Shown: positions 50,481 to 62,760, counted from the stretch's first letter. The stretch: 64,000 nt of DNA from Magnolia sinica (GCF_029962835.1 NC_080588.1:60474001-60538000); one strand, 5' to 3'. Notes: generated by a model not told the origin, from the letters alone. Numbers and translations are program-made.

Positions 50481-51782
50481 GTAATTTCTCATTAATTAGC
50501 ATTAGAAAAATCTAAAAACCCGGTGTTGATTGGTGCCGTACGGGGGGCCCCACCAAGGAGTAGCCAAGAAAAGCAACACCATGCTTGTGGGTCCCACTGT
50601 ATGGTCGCTAACCAGTCTTCAAGGACTCAGATGGGCTATAGGCTAAGGTGATAGTTCACCACCATTTCTAATATGGAGATGGCTCATCCACCATGCACAG
50701 TAGATCTCCCTAACTGAACGATCTTGTCCATCAGATCTCATTCTCCGAATTTGTTCTGCCGACAATTTTATTTTTCACGATCTACTTAATAACTGCCGCT
50801 ATCAGTATGATCTTCGGGCTATGATCCATCGACAATGGGCCTCAAGATTTGGACGGTCCAGATTGACTTGCATGTTTTCGAATGTACAATGGATGATTCA
50901 CTGCCATTTTGTAAATGGTGTTGGATTATCACCGTTGTTTGGAATGGCAACTGGGCTCGGGTCTGTAATAGAGTTCTGTTGGTTAGGATGGGCCTGATCC
51001 GATCCCAACAAACGGGCCGTGTATGATTTTTATGCACGACCATGGGCCTGAACGATTCAGATTAGAAAATGGGCTGGTGCTGGGCCTGACTTTCAGGTCC
51101 CATGATAAACGGTCAGGCTGCGGGCTCTGGCTGACGGGCTAGGTGTGGCCCATTCCATCGTTAAACCATAGTCCAGCCCGGACCAGAATCGCCTACGAGC
51201 TTTGTGGGGCCCACCATGTTGTGTTTACGAAATCCAATCCGTCCATCAGGTAAGAACCTTATGTTCACCGTACAGATAAAAGACTAGCCTGATGAAAATT
51301 TCATATGGGCCAAACGATTCTGAACAATGTGAAATTGTGCCTAAAACCTCCAAGCTCATATGGTGTGGCCCCCCTGAGTATTTAATCAGGTTGATTTTTG
51401 TACCCTCCCTTCGTCCTTGTTAGCCACACCTGATGAACGGGTCCGATGAACGATACACACCATGGGTGGCCTCACACATGAGCTTATGTTTGGTGTTCCA
51501 TCTACAATGTTCCCTGCGGTGTGGCCCACTTGAGTCGCCTATCTTGCTGATTTTTGTATCCAGGGCCTACACTGAGGATTGCACCTAATGGACGGAGTGG
51601 ATGTCACACAGACAACATATGGGCCCGCAGATCATCGATGTTTTATGCTCAGGCCCTGTCGAGGATTCCAGTAATCCAGTCCGTCCAGCCCTTCAGTTTG
51701 CTTATGATCATGTCCCATGGGCCCCACAACATGATTAGGACAATTTGCATTTGCTCTGAAAATTACAATTTTGCCCTCTCAG
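50481..51782. other. Xylanase pseudogene intron 1 with dispersed repeats
   Basis: Contains a long repeat of the 'gtggggcccaccatgttgtg' type (51205-51630), with 'gtccatcaggtaagaacc', 'gcggtgtggcccacttgag' and 'gatgtcacacagacaacat'. It is related to, but distinct from, MITE A, and similar text recurs at 56225-56470, 58690-58920 and 59945-60130. Confidence 0.5.
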
Positions 51783-52179
51783 CATGGGTACAGATCAGTG
51801 AAGGGAGTGAAACAGTTTTGCAGTTGTAATAAGAAGTGAAAAGGGTCAGCTCACACAAGGGGGCACAGTCACAGCTAAGTCAGGATGCTGGTCCATGCTC
51901 AAAGGAGGCTTCTCTGTTAATTTCTCTGGCCCTCCTGATCTCTATTTTGAGGTGAAATTGCATCACGGCCGTCCATTCGGGCACGCGATCGTAACCAGTA
52001 CATCTTTGCTGAGAAAATGGATGGCCCACCTGATGAGTGTACCAACACACAAGTCGAATAAGAGACAATCATACCACATGTTCCGTGACGAAAATACCCC
52101 ACCACGCTTCATGTGGAATTCTAGTACTATTGGGTTGGGCCACACATGTACACTGACTTTGCCGTAGGGAAGCAAGTGA

Positions 52180-52870
52180 TGAGGTGGATCACCGTCTTCC
52201 TTAGGGATAACTACTCCGAATCCACGGAGCTCTCTGGATTCCTCATATAGTTTCCTTGAATGCACAAGAGATAAAATAGAAATAATTTCTAATAAATTCA
52301 AAATTATATTAATTAATAATTTAAAAAAAAAAATTACTCTCCTTTAAAGAATGAGCTCAAACCTAGGATGGAGTTTTAGACTCAAACTCACTAAAAACGT
52401 GACTTATTATAAATAGTAAAGTTACTATTTATAGATGGTCATCATTCCTACTAGACTTCATGATTTTCAGCCAAAAATAGTAAGTATCCAATTTGGCCGC
52501 ATGATTCCTACAACGCAAAGGATAAAAAAGTTACGATTGAACTAAAACTTACTGTTTATAAGGAAAAAAAAAAACGAAAATAAAATGGACTCTTGACTGT
52601 CTGATGGAATCTCACAAATCAGGCATGGGCAACACAGTATGGCGGGGTTGGTTGGCTAAAGTAGCTTCTCCTGAAAAACTCATTTCGGTTTGCAAGATAT
52701 GACTGGTTTGCAAGATATGACTATTTTAAGGTTTTGATAGTCTGGATCATTTTTGCCTCGGCCTTCTCTGGTCCATCTTTGCCATGAAAGTGTCCGCGGC
52801 CTGCTCTACATTGGAATTAGTGATCTGTTTGTTCAGTACAATGTGGCCCACCTGGATGACTTGGGGGCCG
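52180..52870. repeat. Dispersed repeat E, copy 1 (xylanase intron 2)
   Basis: Order of blocks: 'cgaatccacggagctctc', 'aaatagaaataatttcta', 'aaatagtaaagttactattt', 'gattttcagccaaaaatagt', 'aaactaaaacttactgttta', 'ggttggttggctaaagtagc', 'tggtccatctttgccatga'. The second copy at 53290-53965 has the same blocks in the same order. No coding capacity; superfamily unknown. Confidence 0.7.
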
Positions 52871-53289
52871 ATTTTATTGCAATGGCACACACATATGGGC
52901 CACACTTTGATGAAACAGCTTGGAACTCGCACATTCTAAGAAACCATCTTTTTAGTTTAGAAGTTTATAACTGATGGCCCTTCAAATTTCTTCCAGTAAC
53001 TTGGTTGAGATCAACCTAAAAACTCACGTTCATGAATGGCTGAGATTTATCGTGTCGATTGACGAAGACATGAGATTTGATTTCCTGTATATTTTTCCAA
53101 CAAACTGCCACTTCCACAAAGTGAAAATACAGCTATGGAGATTTGGGTCGACAACATATCACTGCAGCCCTTCACCAAAGAGCAATGGAGATCTCACCAG
53201 TTGGAAAGCATAGAGAAGGTACTATTACTAGCTCTGATCTGTGTAGTTGTAGCAGTAGTAGATAACATAACTGACGCAGGGATGAACGT

Positions 53290-53965
53290 GATGGGGTCTC
53301 CTCACAGAGACTTCTCGAATCCACGAGGAAAGAAAGCAAGAAAATAGAAATAAATTCTAATAAATTCGAAATTTAATTAATTCTTGAAATAAACGAGTTT
53401 ACAACCCTTTAAATGGGGATACCAAGCAATGAGAGAGAAATCAGAAGCAAATTATGACTAAAACTCCTAGAAATTCAAAACTTACTATAAATAGTAAACT
53501 TACTATTTATAGACAGTCATGATGTCTACTAGTGCGCAAGGTTTTTGACCAAAAATAGTAAGTGTCCTATTTGGCTTTACCAAGCTGTTCTCCTAATTAT
53601 TCTAAGCACTTTTCATGTTGGACACAACTCCTAAAGCCCAACGGATGAAGAGTTATAATCAAACTAAAACTTACTATTTATAGTAAAAACGGAATTAAAA
53701 TAGGGAAACGACCATCGATCCGGGGGTATTTCGCAAATCTAGCTTGCATAACCCGGCGTAGCAGGGTTGGTTGGCTAAAGTAGCTCGTTCTACCCCAAAA
53801 TCATATATTTTACGCCTGATAACTCATTCTAGATTGTGAGATACGCACAATCTAAGGTCCAACGTTCCGGATCACTTTTATCGTTGACCGGGCCTTTTCT
53901 TATCCATCTTCGCCATGAAACTTTCCGCGACCCGCTCTACATCAATAACAAGAACAGCTACCAAT
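53290..53965. repeat. Dispersed repeat E, copy 2 (xylanase intron 3)
   Basis: Same orientation as copy 1 and ~20 percent diverged by eye, including 'cgaatccacgaggaaag', 'atagtaaacttactatttat', 'tgaccaaaaatagtaagtg', 'ggttggttggctaaagtagc' and 'tatccatcttcgccatgaa'. The two copies flank exon 3 (53120-53218) of the pseudogene. Confidence 0.7.
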
Positions 53966-54767
53966 ACTTACCGATTTTCGACCCTTACGCTTGCTTGAGA
54001 AATATCACAAAAGAACCATATGATTCAATAGAAATAGAAACAGAACAACCCCAATAAGACTAGCAATGCTTCCAGACCACCCATGTTGTGGGCCTCGCTG
54101 TGGATGGAGCAACACCCGACGATTAAATAGACTAGATGATCCACGCCTTTCCTTCCGAGCCCACAAAACAGGTGGCTTAAATGAAAAAAAAAAAAAAAAG
54201 TGCGCGAGTGGAAAATTTGAAATGGTTCAGATCTTTGATCAATGTTCGACTTTTGTATATTAGTACAAGATGGATGGTCTGGATCATCTGACCATGTAAC
54301 TTCGTAGGCTCGCCGTAGGTGGGCGAAGGGCCATGGACCTAAATGGAAGGCTACACCTCTCTCTCCAGGAATCAGTATCCTTTTTACTTATGTGCCTAAA
54401 CACCAAAACCAAGCTCAGTTATCAGATGACATCATCAAACCATACTTCAAGTACTCAAAAGCAAACTCCACTCAACTTTCCCAAGTCAAATCGACTCAAC
54501 CAGATTTTGATCTGACTCAAGAAAAACTCGATCTGGTCATTCTAAATCAAAAAATGAGAAAAACTAGACTCAACTCACCACAACTCGATGTTATTTGAAA
54601 AATTCAGAAAAACCCATACAGGTTTTTGTAGAGCTTATCCCAGTTGCCGAGTTGAATCGACTCGACTAGGTTTGCAGTTGAGTTTTTGTGTTTTAAAACC
54701 ATGAATCAAACACTCTCAAAGCCTCAATATCACCTCTTTGATGCCAGTTTCAATTCAATTCATGCAG
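53966..54767. other. Rest of xylanase intron 3
   Basis: AT-rich, with a poly-A run at 54185-54199. No gene or transposon end recognised. The last bases form the acceptor catgcag of exon 4. Confidence 0.4.
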
Positions 54768-55290
54768 ATACGCAAGACCAAGGTGGCATTCCATGCAACT
54801 GATGCCCATGGAAATCAATTGGTAGGATCCACACTCTTCATCAACCAAATCAGGCCTACCTTCCCATTCGGCTGTGCGATGAGCCAAAACATCCTCGTGA
54901 ATGCGGCCTACTGCTCCTGGTTCACTTCCTGATTCACTGCCACCGCCTTCGGCAACGAGATGAAGTGGTACAGCACCGAAAAACAGCCAGGACATGAGGA
55001 CTACACGGTCCCAGATGCAATGGTTGCATTCGCTGAGCAACGCCACATTTCCGTCGGCCGCCACAATGTTTTCTGGGACAGCCCAAAGTTCCAGCCATCT
55101 TGGGTGAAGAACCTATCATCCATACTACTCAGAGAGGCATCAGCCAAGAGGATCCAATCTGTTGTTTCAAGGTATGCAGGCTGGCTTATCGCATGGGACG
55201 TTGTCAATGAGAACCTGCATTTCTCCTTCTTTGAGGACGAGCTTGGGCATAATGCATCTGCTGCATTCTACGCCAGAGCTTGGGAACTCC

Positions 55291-55431
55291 TTTTTCTTAA
55301 AAATAAAATAAAAATTACACACGCGCACACACCCCACACACTCACGCTGGTGGAATTTCACCACCTATGGATACTCGAACCCTTGACCGGGTGTTGAAAC
55401 TCCCGATAGTCTACCACCCGAGCAAGAGTAA
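55291..55431 (-). mobile_element. tRNA-derived SINE inserted in the xylanase GH10 exon
   Basis: On the minus strand the element starts near 55431 with an A-box-like 'tgctcgggtggtagac' and carries a B-box-like 'gggttcgagtatcc' about 40 bases later, the spacing of a tRNA gene promoter. It ends in an A/T-rich tail (on the plus strand, aaaataaaataaaaatt at 55299-55315). It splits the codons for WEL and TTTMFMNEYNT. No clear target duplication was found. Confidence 0.65.
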
Positions 55432-55702
55432 GGATCAACGACGACCATGTTCATGAATGAGTACAATACAGTGGAAGACAGTAGAGATAGGCGGGCCAGC
55501 CCCAATAAGCACTTAGAGAAGCTCAAGGAGAATAGGTCGTATCCGGGGGAACAAGGGCTTGTTAGCAGGGATTGGATTGCAGGCACATTTCGGATCAGGC
55601 CCACCAAACATTGCCTACATGAGAGCTACCATGGATGTGCTGGGTGCAACAGGATCGCCTCTGTGGCTTACAGAAGTAGATGTTGGTGTGGACCCAAATC
55701 AG

Positions 55703-56602
55703 GTGATTCATGTTCTTCTTCTTTTTTCAACTGTGTTTGAAGGCGACTAGTTACCAAAAAAAGAAGGCAACTGATTGGACAGCTAGAATCATCTGATCAG
55801 CTAGTTTTTCAAGATTGGGCCACCCACATATAGAAAGATATGGATGGATGACCCAGATATGACGCCCACCCGCCAATTGGATTGTACTTGGCTACGTATG
55901 CACAAGCCCTTGAGGGAAGATGAACTCATCTATAGGATAGCTGAATGGAATTAGTTGCCCATCATTTTTTTAGTTATAAGATAATCCCAGCTTCAAAATG
56001 CTTTTCAAACAATCCTCACCATCCAATTTGTGGTCTTTTAATTCACATCCTAATCATTGCGTGATATTTTGGGCCAGTAATCCTAAACATCCAATTAATG
56101 GCCTGATTTTTTGGGTGTCCATTCATCCTTGTAGGGAACATCTTCTGAAGGGATTGAATGGCATATATAAAACACAGCGGGCCGGCCTCACACACAATGT
56201 AGAAGGTTTTTAAGTCAATCTCCATCACAACTGTTCCATGCGATTTGGACCGCAGATTTTTGGGTCGGCCCTATTTTCGGGTGCCAAGGACAACATGAGT
56301 GGGTTCTCATGATGGATGGATTGGATGCTTGGTGGGCTCCACACATCACCTTTTAGGTTAAGCTTAACATACAAAGCTTTGTAGTGGATGAACCAATCAA
56401 CTTCTCTTTGATGTAGGCCATCAATGGTGGGGGCCACTGAATTACATCTCTCATCGCGAAGGCTGGGTCCCCCATGATGTTCGTGGCGGACCTCACAGTC
56501 TACAAAATCAAGCACTACTGCAATCCATCTGCCTTTCACCATTCCTCCCCTTGGCTAAGGTGGTTTGCTTATCGCTATTTTCTTCTTATTTTCCATCAAC
56601 AG
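55703..56602. other. Xylanase intron 4
   Basis: Contains the 'ggtgggctccacacatcacc' repeat of intron 1 type (56225-56470). Ends with the acceptor catcaacag before exon 5. No gene seen. Confidence 0.45.
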
Positions 56603-56959
56603 GCCCAGTACTTGGAAGAGATAGTAAGGGAGGGGTATTCACACCCTGCTGTCCAAGGCATAATCATCTGGTCGGGCCCCCCGACCTCCGGTTGCAAGGC
56701 CATGTGCTTAACAGGCGAAGATTTTATGAATACCCCATCTGGAGATGCCATGGACAAGCCCATCTCCGAGTGGAAATCCAGCAAGTTGATAATCACAATT
56801 GATAGCAGTGGCCCATTTGAAGCCCCATTCTTTCATGGAGAATATAAGGTAACACTCACACACCCACTAATGAACTCATCTACCACCCTAAATTTCAAAG
56901 TGGAAAAAGAAACTTCACAAGAAGCGGGACATGTACAACATGTTCATATTCATGCATGA

Positions 56960-57330
56960 AACATCTGCATTCAGAATAAATCGCATTGGTGAGTCAGCGT
57001 GTGTTAGAATTATTTATGAAGTTGATTGGATCGTCCGGTTTTTTAATTTAAGTTCAATACTATTAGATAAAGATTATGGTAAGTAGTTTGATGTAAGACT
57101 AGTCACCAATGTCTTTATCTAAGGCTAGAATGGAAAGAAATCAGGTCATAGGGGACAGCTATTGATGAGTCCTACTGATTTTGTAAAATATGATTATTTC
57201 AAATGTTAAATTTCAATTTGAAGTCAAAATTTACTATCGATTTACATTTTTTAGAAGAAAAATGGCTTCATCTCAAACACCAATAGTAAATCTGATAACC
57301 ATAAGGTCTAACTAGAAGTAGTAAGATTGA
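56960..57330. other. 3' flank of the xylanase pseudogene
   Basis: AT-rich, no gene. The first part is probably the former 3'-UTR. Confidence 0.35.
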
Positions 57331-57334
57331 TTCT

Positions 57335-57482
57335 TTTATTTTTTATTTTTTTTTAATTAGCATGTTAGTACACACACGACTGTTAGCCACACCCCCACTT
57401 AGGAATCAATACCAAGACCTCAGTGTAGAGACGAGGTTATCTTCACTTAGTCTACCACATGAGCTATAAATTGGTGTGTGAT
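57335..57482 (-). mobile_element. Probable tRNA-derived SINE
   Basis: On the minus strand: A-box-like 'tatagctcatgtggtagac' near 57475, a degenerate B-box near 57410 ('ggtcttggtattgattcc'), and a T/A-rich tail on the plus-strand left side (57335-57355). Same general design as the SINE at 55291, but a different sequence. Confidence 0.5.
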
Positions 57483-58685
57483 AGCAAGTTGATCGGTTAA
57501 TTCACTAAGAAATGGGAGGTAACACTTGATTTTGTCAGTGCCATCCAACTGAATCCAATTCAATCGTTTACTCAATGAGTGAATTTTCAAGTTTAACTAA
57601 CCCTTTTTCTATGATTATATCAAATTGGAATCTGCTCATCACAAAAAATCAAACGGGTGTGAGCTTCACCAATTACAAAGACCTGCCTTTGGCATCCAAC
57701 ACTGTATTGATTCCAAGTTTCTAAGGAAAAAGACATCAGAACCTCACCAGTAAGAAAAAACAAAAAACAAAGAAGAACCCAAATGAAACTTTCCTTATCT
57801 CCTTGCCCTCAGAACAGATGAATATACAGCTCTAATAACAGAACACAGAGCAGAGCTTACAGCATCATAAATCAACGACAATCTCCTCTCTTGCAAAGCC
57901 CAAATAGTCGACGCGCAGAGACCCAACCCTTCAATCACTGCCAACAAGATCTCCATCTAATCAATAAGACCTTTTTCTCTAAGAACCTCCTTCCACGCTC
58001 TCCTTTAAGAAATCATGGAAAATGAGACATGGGTTTTGAAGAACAGATCAATCTCTACAAAACCCATGTCTTGGAAACGATTTTAGATCTAAAACGTACG
58101 AGAATTTTGGTTCAAAAAGCAATGGTTTTTGATAAGGGGATACAGATAAGGAGGCGTCAGCTATTTCCAAGAAGCTTCCAAAGAGATATCTTTTCCTATC
58201 GGTTAGGGAGATAGATTACCATGATGGCATGGTGGTGACTCTTCTTCCTCACACGTGGCACTCATGTACGGCTATCCTGACCATCCAAATAGTTGGAAAG
58301 ATGATGTATGGAGAGTATGTCTAAAATCATACTGATCAAGCAATCCAAACCGTTTGTTACATGGCTAACAAATGGATGGTTAACACCAAAATAGTGAGTC
58401 GTCCAAATTCAAGGGTGAATTCAGACCGTTATTGTTATAATCTCAACCTAAATTTTCGGTTATCGATCCATACATAAACGGCCACCAATATGGACGGTCT
58501 GGATTTCCATGATAATTCCACGTGTACAGTTGACGATTCATCCTCACTTTTAGAACGGTGGTCAATTATCATAGGCGTACAGACAGACAAGATGCTGAAA
58601 ACTACACCAATCCGATTTCTCAATTGATAACAAACACAACTTCCGAGGAACGGTCACATACGTCCGGACGTTATGTGAGTTCCAA
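57483..58685. other. Intergenic, no gene seen
   Basis: The open frame at 58029-58214 has no recognisable motif. Text around 58440-58620 resembles the repeat near 50770-51040 ('tggacggtctggatttcc', 'acgattcatcctcactttt'). Confidence 0.35.
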
Positions 58686-59295
58686 TACGGTCGAGCTGTG
58701 TGGGGCCACGGCCATGTTTATGTGACATCCAAACGGTTAATCAGATGAGACCCCTCTTGATATACATCCCTTAATTTAGCCTAAGAAAAAACTGACGTGG
58801 GCCACATCACAGAGGACAGCAGGGAACAATTGACGGAGAAGCCTACCTTAAGAACCATGACAGTTTCTCTTAGGGACGGTCCAAAAAAAAATGGAAGCAA
58901 TCCAAGATTCAGGTAGATCATATATGATTGACCATTAGGCATTTTTAGAAATAGAAATTAAATGGTATGAAATTGCATTAAAAATAATTAACACCATTGT
59001 TACACAATCTTTCTTAGTAAAAATACTAGATTTTGTATGTTCAGTCTATAATATCATATTAAGTGAAACTTGTGTTTAGTAGATCTTTGAATTATAATCA
59101 ATGGACTAAAATTTTAGGATAAACACATGCAACTCAATGTCACATTTAACGGCATGCATGGCTGAACGGCATAGGTAAAACAAATGATGTATTGAACTTT
59201 GAAATCCATCAAAAATCGTGCAAAAGATGAATGTTATAACTTATAATACGCAAGCATTCCAATTGGAAATGGCGGATGGAATTTACATGGACCAA
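58686..59295. other. Dispersed repeat piece and AT-rich sequence
   Basis: 58690-58920 is a piece of the 'gtggggcc...tgtgacatccaaacgg' repeat. The remainder is AT-rich with no gene. Confidence 0.4.
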
Positions 59296-59930
59296 ATAAA
59301 ATTCCTTACCACCTCGTCCCACATTCCAAACATAAAAACTCTCCGTGGGTTAGAAAAGTTTTGGATTAGGTTGATATTTGTGTGTTCCCTTTATCAAGAT
59401 TTTTTAGAGCCCATTTGGTTAGTAAATTGTACTTACTCCACAAGTAACTTATCTTAGTTTCTACTTGTTAAGAAGATATGTATGTTTTGCAAACAACATG
59501 CTTTTCACCCTTTCCTGTCATTCATCTCTCCTATAAGTCCTAGTGCCTCTTCAAAACTAATGAAAATTAAAAATGCTAAGAAAAATTAACTATAAGGATT
59601 AAGTACTTTTAAATAAAAAAGTTATGTACTTATATGATATCTACTGCTATAAGTTTTTAAAAAAAATTTAAAAAAATAAATTAAATTAAATTAAAGAAAA
59701 AAAAAAAGAGAGAGAGCAACTTATTCAGTGGTTTCCAAACGGGCCCTTAGAACAATAGGTTGGATGGTAAATAAACATTCAATCACCACTGTTTCCTGTA
59801 ATGTGGTCCACCTGAGATTTGAATCAGCTTTATTTTTCATATTATGCTCTAAAATGAGCTGTCAAAACGGTGGAGGTAAGGCACATATATCAGCATGGTC
59901 CCACAGTCAGGGATCCACCGACCCCAGCGT
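59296..59930. mobile_element. MITE family A copy interrupted by a Tourist-like MITE
   Basis: Family A text ('aagttttggattaggttga', 'gatatttgtgtgttcccttt') stops at 59403 and resumes at 59750 ('aataggttggatggtaaata', 'tgtggtccacctgagattt', 'atatatcagcatggtccc'). The break is filled by the separate 340-bp element at 59407-59746, so the family A copy is older. Confidence 0.7.
59407..59746. mobile_element. Tourist-like (PIF/Harbinger) MITE
   Basis: Ends 'gagcccatttgg' and 'ccaaacgggccc' are a 12-bp inverted repeat with two mismatches. It is flanked on both sides by TTA (59404-59406 and 59747-59749), the target duplication typical of PIF/Harbinger elements. The interior has 'aagtaactta' and 'aagtactt' strings and is AT-rich. 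Confidence 0.75.
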
Positions 59931-61120
59931 CCCTAGACAAGGTATAACCAAAGTTCAGCCTATTCCATAACTCCGGTGGGCCAGACCAGTGCATTTAGGG
60001 GTCTTTTAACATTGTTCCCTGTGATGTGATACACCTGAGTCCTTGATCAGCATGAATTTTTTGAATGTAGGGCGAACATCGATCAGCTTACCTGATGCGC
60101 GGTTTGGATTCCACAAACAACGCCGTGGGCCTGACAGAAGCTGCCACATATGGGATCATTCCAAAAAACAAACCAAAAAAAAATAAAAAATCGTTGATTC
60201 GTTTTTTGCCTCTGTCGCGACATACGATGGCTAGCATGTGTTGCCTCATTGAGGTCCATATGATAAAATGGCCCGATGGTTTGAGCCATCCATGTTCCTG
60301 GTATTACAATAAAGAAGCTATGGTACAATAATCAATCTTCAATGATGATTCGTACAAGTTTGTTTTTATAATCTAGCCCAATTGCATGGTTTTTAATATA
60401 ATCTAGTCCAAGCTTCTCTATTAAAAATTTTCACAAAGAGTAATCTTGTCATGGTTTGTTTCTATGACCCTTACGTGTTCCCAAGATGATTTTGCTGTCA
60501 ATATCTACTCGTATTGTGATCCATTTAATGAATGGTATAGTTTTGTATGTATTAAAAAGAATTAATATTTATTGACCAAGGGGTACGTTTCCAGGTTTAG
60601 TTCTACGGTCCAGTTCAGTTCTACGGAACTCAAAACCGAGAACCGAACTGAATTAACCGATTCTTTGATTTTCGGATCCAGAACCGGACCGGTGCACTTC
60701 AGAATGGACCAAATCATGCGGTCTGGTCATTCCAGTCCCAAGGAACCATAGGAGCTTCCCCTTCTGTAAAGGTTGCCTGAGCTCAAATATGAACCATCCA
60801 AATAGTGGGACCAACTGTAGATTGGTCCCAGTCTATGGACAGTGACTCCCACTACTTGAGCTGTTTCGATTGGTGGTATACAGTACTAGTCGCCCAGCTA
60901 TGGAGTGGAGCACCATGCCACTCGATCACCAGCGTCCGTTCCCCTAGTGAGCCCACATGTTGAGATGATGAGATGAGCGTAACTGTCCATGTTCTCGATG
61001 CTGTGCGTTGTGGTTGTAGGCCACCATAAGAAACATCTGCTGGACGAATGATGCTGACCATCACTGATGAATGTAGAACATTGAATCTCTTTCTTTCTCT
61101 CTCTCAAATAAGGGCATGTT
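59931..61120. other. Intergenic repeat pieces
   Basis: 59945-60130 is a piece of the repeat also seen in xylanase intron 1. 60585-60720 is rich in 'ggaaccg' / 'cggttc' strings that pair with each other, like the stretch at 26840-27010. No gene recognised. Confidence 0.4.
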
Positions 61121-61124
61121 TGGA

Positions 61125-61325
61125 TTTGGAATTACTGCTGTAAAGTAATGGAAAAGTGGCAGTCGGTACGATTTTACCGCCACAAAATCAAATGCCGCAA
61201 TCGTCAGTCAAATGCACACGTTTTGGAATTACTGATGTAAAGTAACGGAAAAGTGGCAGTCATTACGATTTTACCACCACAAAATCAAATGCAGCAATCG
61301 CCGGTCAAATGCACACGTTTTCAAG
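61125..61325. repeat. ~105-bp tandem duplication
   Basis: The block from 'tggaattactgctgtaaagt' through 'gtcaaatgcacacgtttt' is present twice in a row with about six differences. The left edge 'agggcatgtttggatttgg' resembles the end of a MITE, so the array may lie within one. Confidence 0.85.
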
Positions 61326-61379
61326 TGTAAAGGAATTTGTAAATCTCAAACTCAAATATGCACCTCAATGCATAAATTT

Positions 61380-62495
61380 AATGATTTGATATTAAAATGG
61401 TTATGCAATATGCTTTGCATTTCACCTTCAATTTGGCTGCAAGTGCAGTTTAGTTGACTGAGAAATATGAAGGTCGATCAAACTATGCTGTGATGTTCTC
61501 AGTGGATCGAAGAATATTTGATTGATCAAGAGTTTCTCTTGATAGCTCGGTTGACTGAAGGTCGATCAAAGTTGCGACCAATGGTTTGCACATTTTTTGT
61601 ATAAGTACAGGGTATTTAAGGCTTGTTTCAAATTAGGAATCGAATCAACAAGTGTTTTCTTTCAAGAGGCAAGAATTTTGCCAAGGGAGAGAGTTTCTAC
61701 ACTTGTGAGTATTTGGGAAGAAATTTTCTCAAGAGATCTAGGGTTTCGTAGATGTGTGCATCGCAAGAAGAGATTCAGGTTTTATCTGTAATTGAAGAAG
61801 GTAAGTGGGGTAATCTCTAAGGTTTTGATTATAATGAATTTCTGACACTTTGTGCCATGTTTTTTTCATAAGGGTTTTCCACATAAAATATTGTTGTGTT
61901 ATATGTGTGATTGCTTTATTCATTATTCTGCTTTATTGTGATTGTTTTATCTTCGTTATATGTACTTTCGCAAAACATATAGATTGACGGTGGTCTTAAA
62001 TCCGAATTTTTAATACCTAGGGTTAATCTAAGTTTGTTAGGGGGTTCGAATCCCAATAAAGTGATATTAGAGTGCCAGGTCCAAGGACGTTTCGAGAATT
62101 TAGCGAATATGTCATGGTTGAAATTCGATATACATAAATTCGATTAAAAGAACCATTTTATTTTTGGATGTGAAAGGTAAAGGAAATTCTAGTCTCACTA
62201 GGGACGAGCAAGGCATTGTTGAAAACTAAACCGGAGAAAATGTCGGATGATAATTGGAGCGATCTCGGAGAGAAAGTTATGAGCACCATCCATTTGTCTG
62301 TCGGATGAGGTTATATACAATGTCTTGGATGAAGAATCTTATTAGAAAATATTGAAGAAACTAGAAGACATATACATGTTGAAGTCTCTCACAAATAAGT
62401 TATCTGTCTGCAGATGAAGGATCGGATATTCTGGAGCATATGAACTTCTTTACAAAGCGATATAGTGAGTTGTTAACCCTCTATTAGTTGCATTT
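61380..62495 (+). mobile_element. Decayed Ty1/copia fragment: LTR end plus start of gag
   Basis: About 61380-62060 reads like an LTR, with a leader-like 'tataagtacagggtatttaag', 'gagagagtttctacacttgtg' and 'gggggttcgaatccc'. It is followed by 'gtgatattagagtgccagg', a degraded form of the usual primer-binding string. From about 62110 the text resembles the plant copia gag start (phrases corresponding to KFD, MSDDNWSDL, TIHLSV, LYMLKSLTNK, ILEHMNFFTK in scattered frames). It is heavily broken with many interruptions and stops near 62495; the rest of the element is absent. Much older than the element at 14077-21017. Confidence 0.6.
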
Positions 62496-62755
62496 GCAAA
62501 TGCAAAATCAACAAATTTCACAACTCCACTTAAGTATGCATTATTCACCCTATATCATCCAATGAAATTAAAGGACATGTCAAACCAATGCATCTTAACG
62601 ATTGGGCCATAACAATTGGAATGAGAAGTTACTAATTGAGGTACCTTGATAAATGAATCCAAGTCTTATCCATCACGATGTTCCTCAGCCACTCCGACGA
62701 GATAGTAAAAATACAGCAAAACTATAGTTTGACAAATTTCTAGGAAGAAGATGAC
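62496..62755. other. Intergenic, no gene seen
   Basis: AT-rich, nothing recognised. It may be further decayed copia sequence ('ttgggccataacaattgg'). Confidence 0.3.
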
Positions 62756-62760
62756 GAAAA

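Larger units (their letters stand above)
50259..56959 (+). pseudogene. CBM22-GH10 endo-1,4-beta-xylanase pseudogene
   Basis: Plant family 10 xylanases cut xylan in cell walls. Recognisable exons: 50259-50480 (CBM22 start, PQCGGGIIANPEFNHGLDGWDVFG), 51783-51951 (AWVQISEGSE...GGFSVNFSGPPDLYFE), 53120-53218 (EIWVDNISLQPFTKEQW), 54768-55702 (GH10 core) and 56603-56959 (C-terminal part, ending HIHA). Both catalytic regions survive: acid/base Glu in WDVVNEN and nucleophile Glu in LTEVDV. The gene is dead: in-frame stops at 50418 (TAG) and 54930 (TGA, where homologues have Arg); a one-base loss in a T run of exon 2 and another at or near the exon 1 donor; a one-base gain near 55548; a one-base loss after 55431; a SINE in the GH10 exon (55291-55431); and no clear acceptor for exon 3. 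No signal-peptide exon was found. The many single changes with protein similarity still high suggest fairly recent death. Confidence 0.92.

Noticed and set aside
62040-62056. B-box-like ggggttcgaatccc, possible tRNA gene
   Set aside because: No cloverleaf or A-box at the right distance; it lies in the decayed copia LTR.
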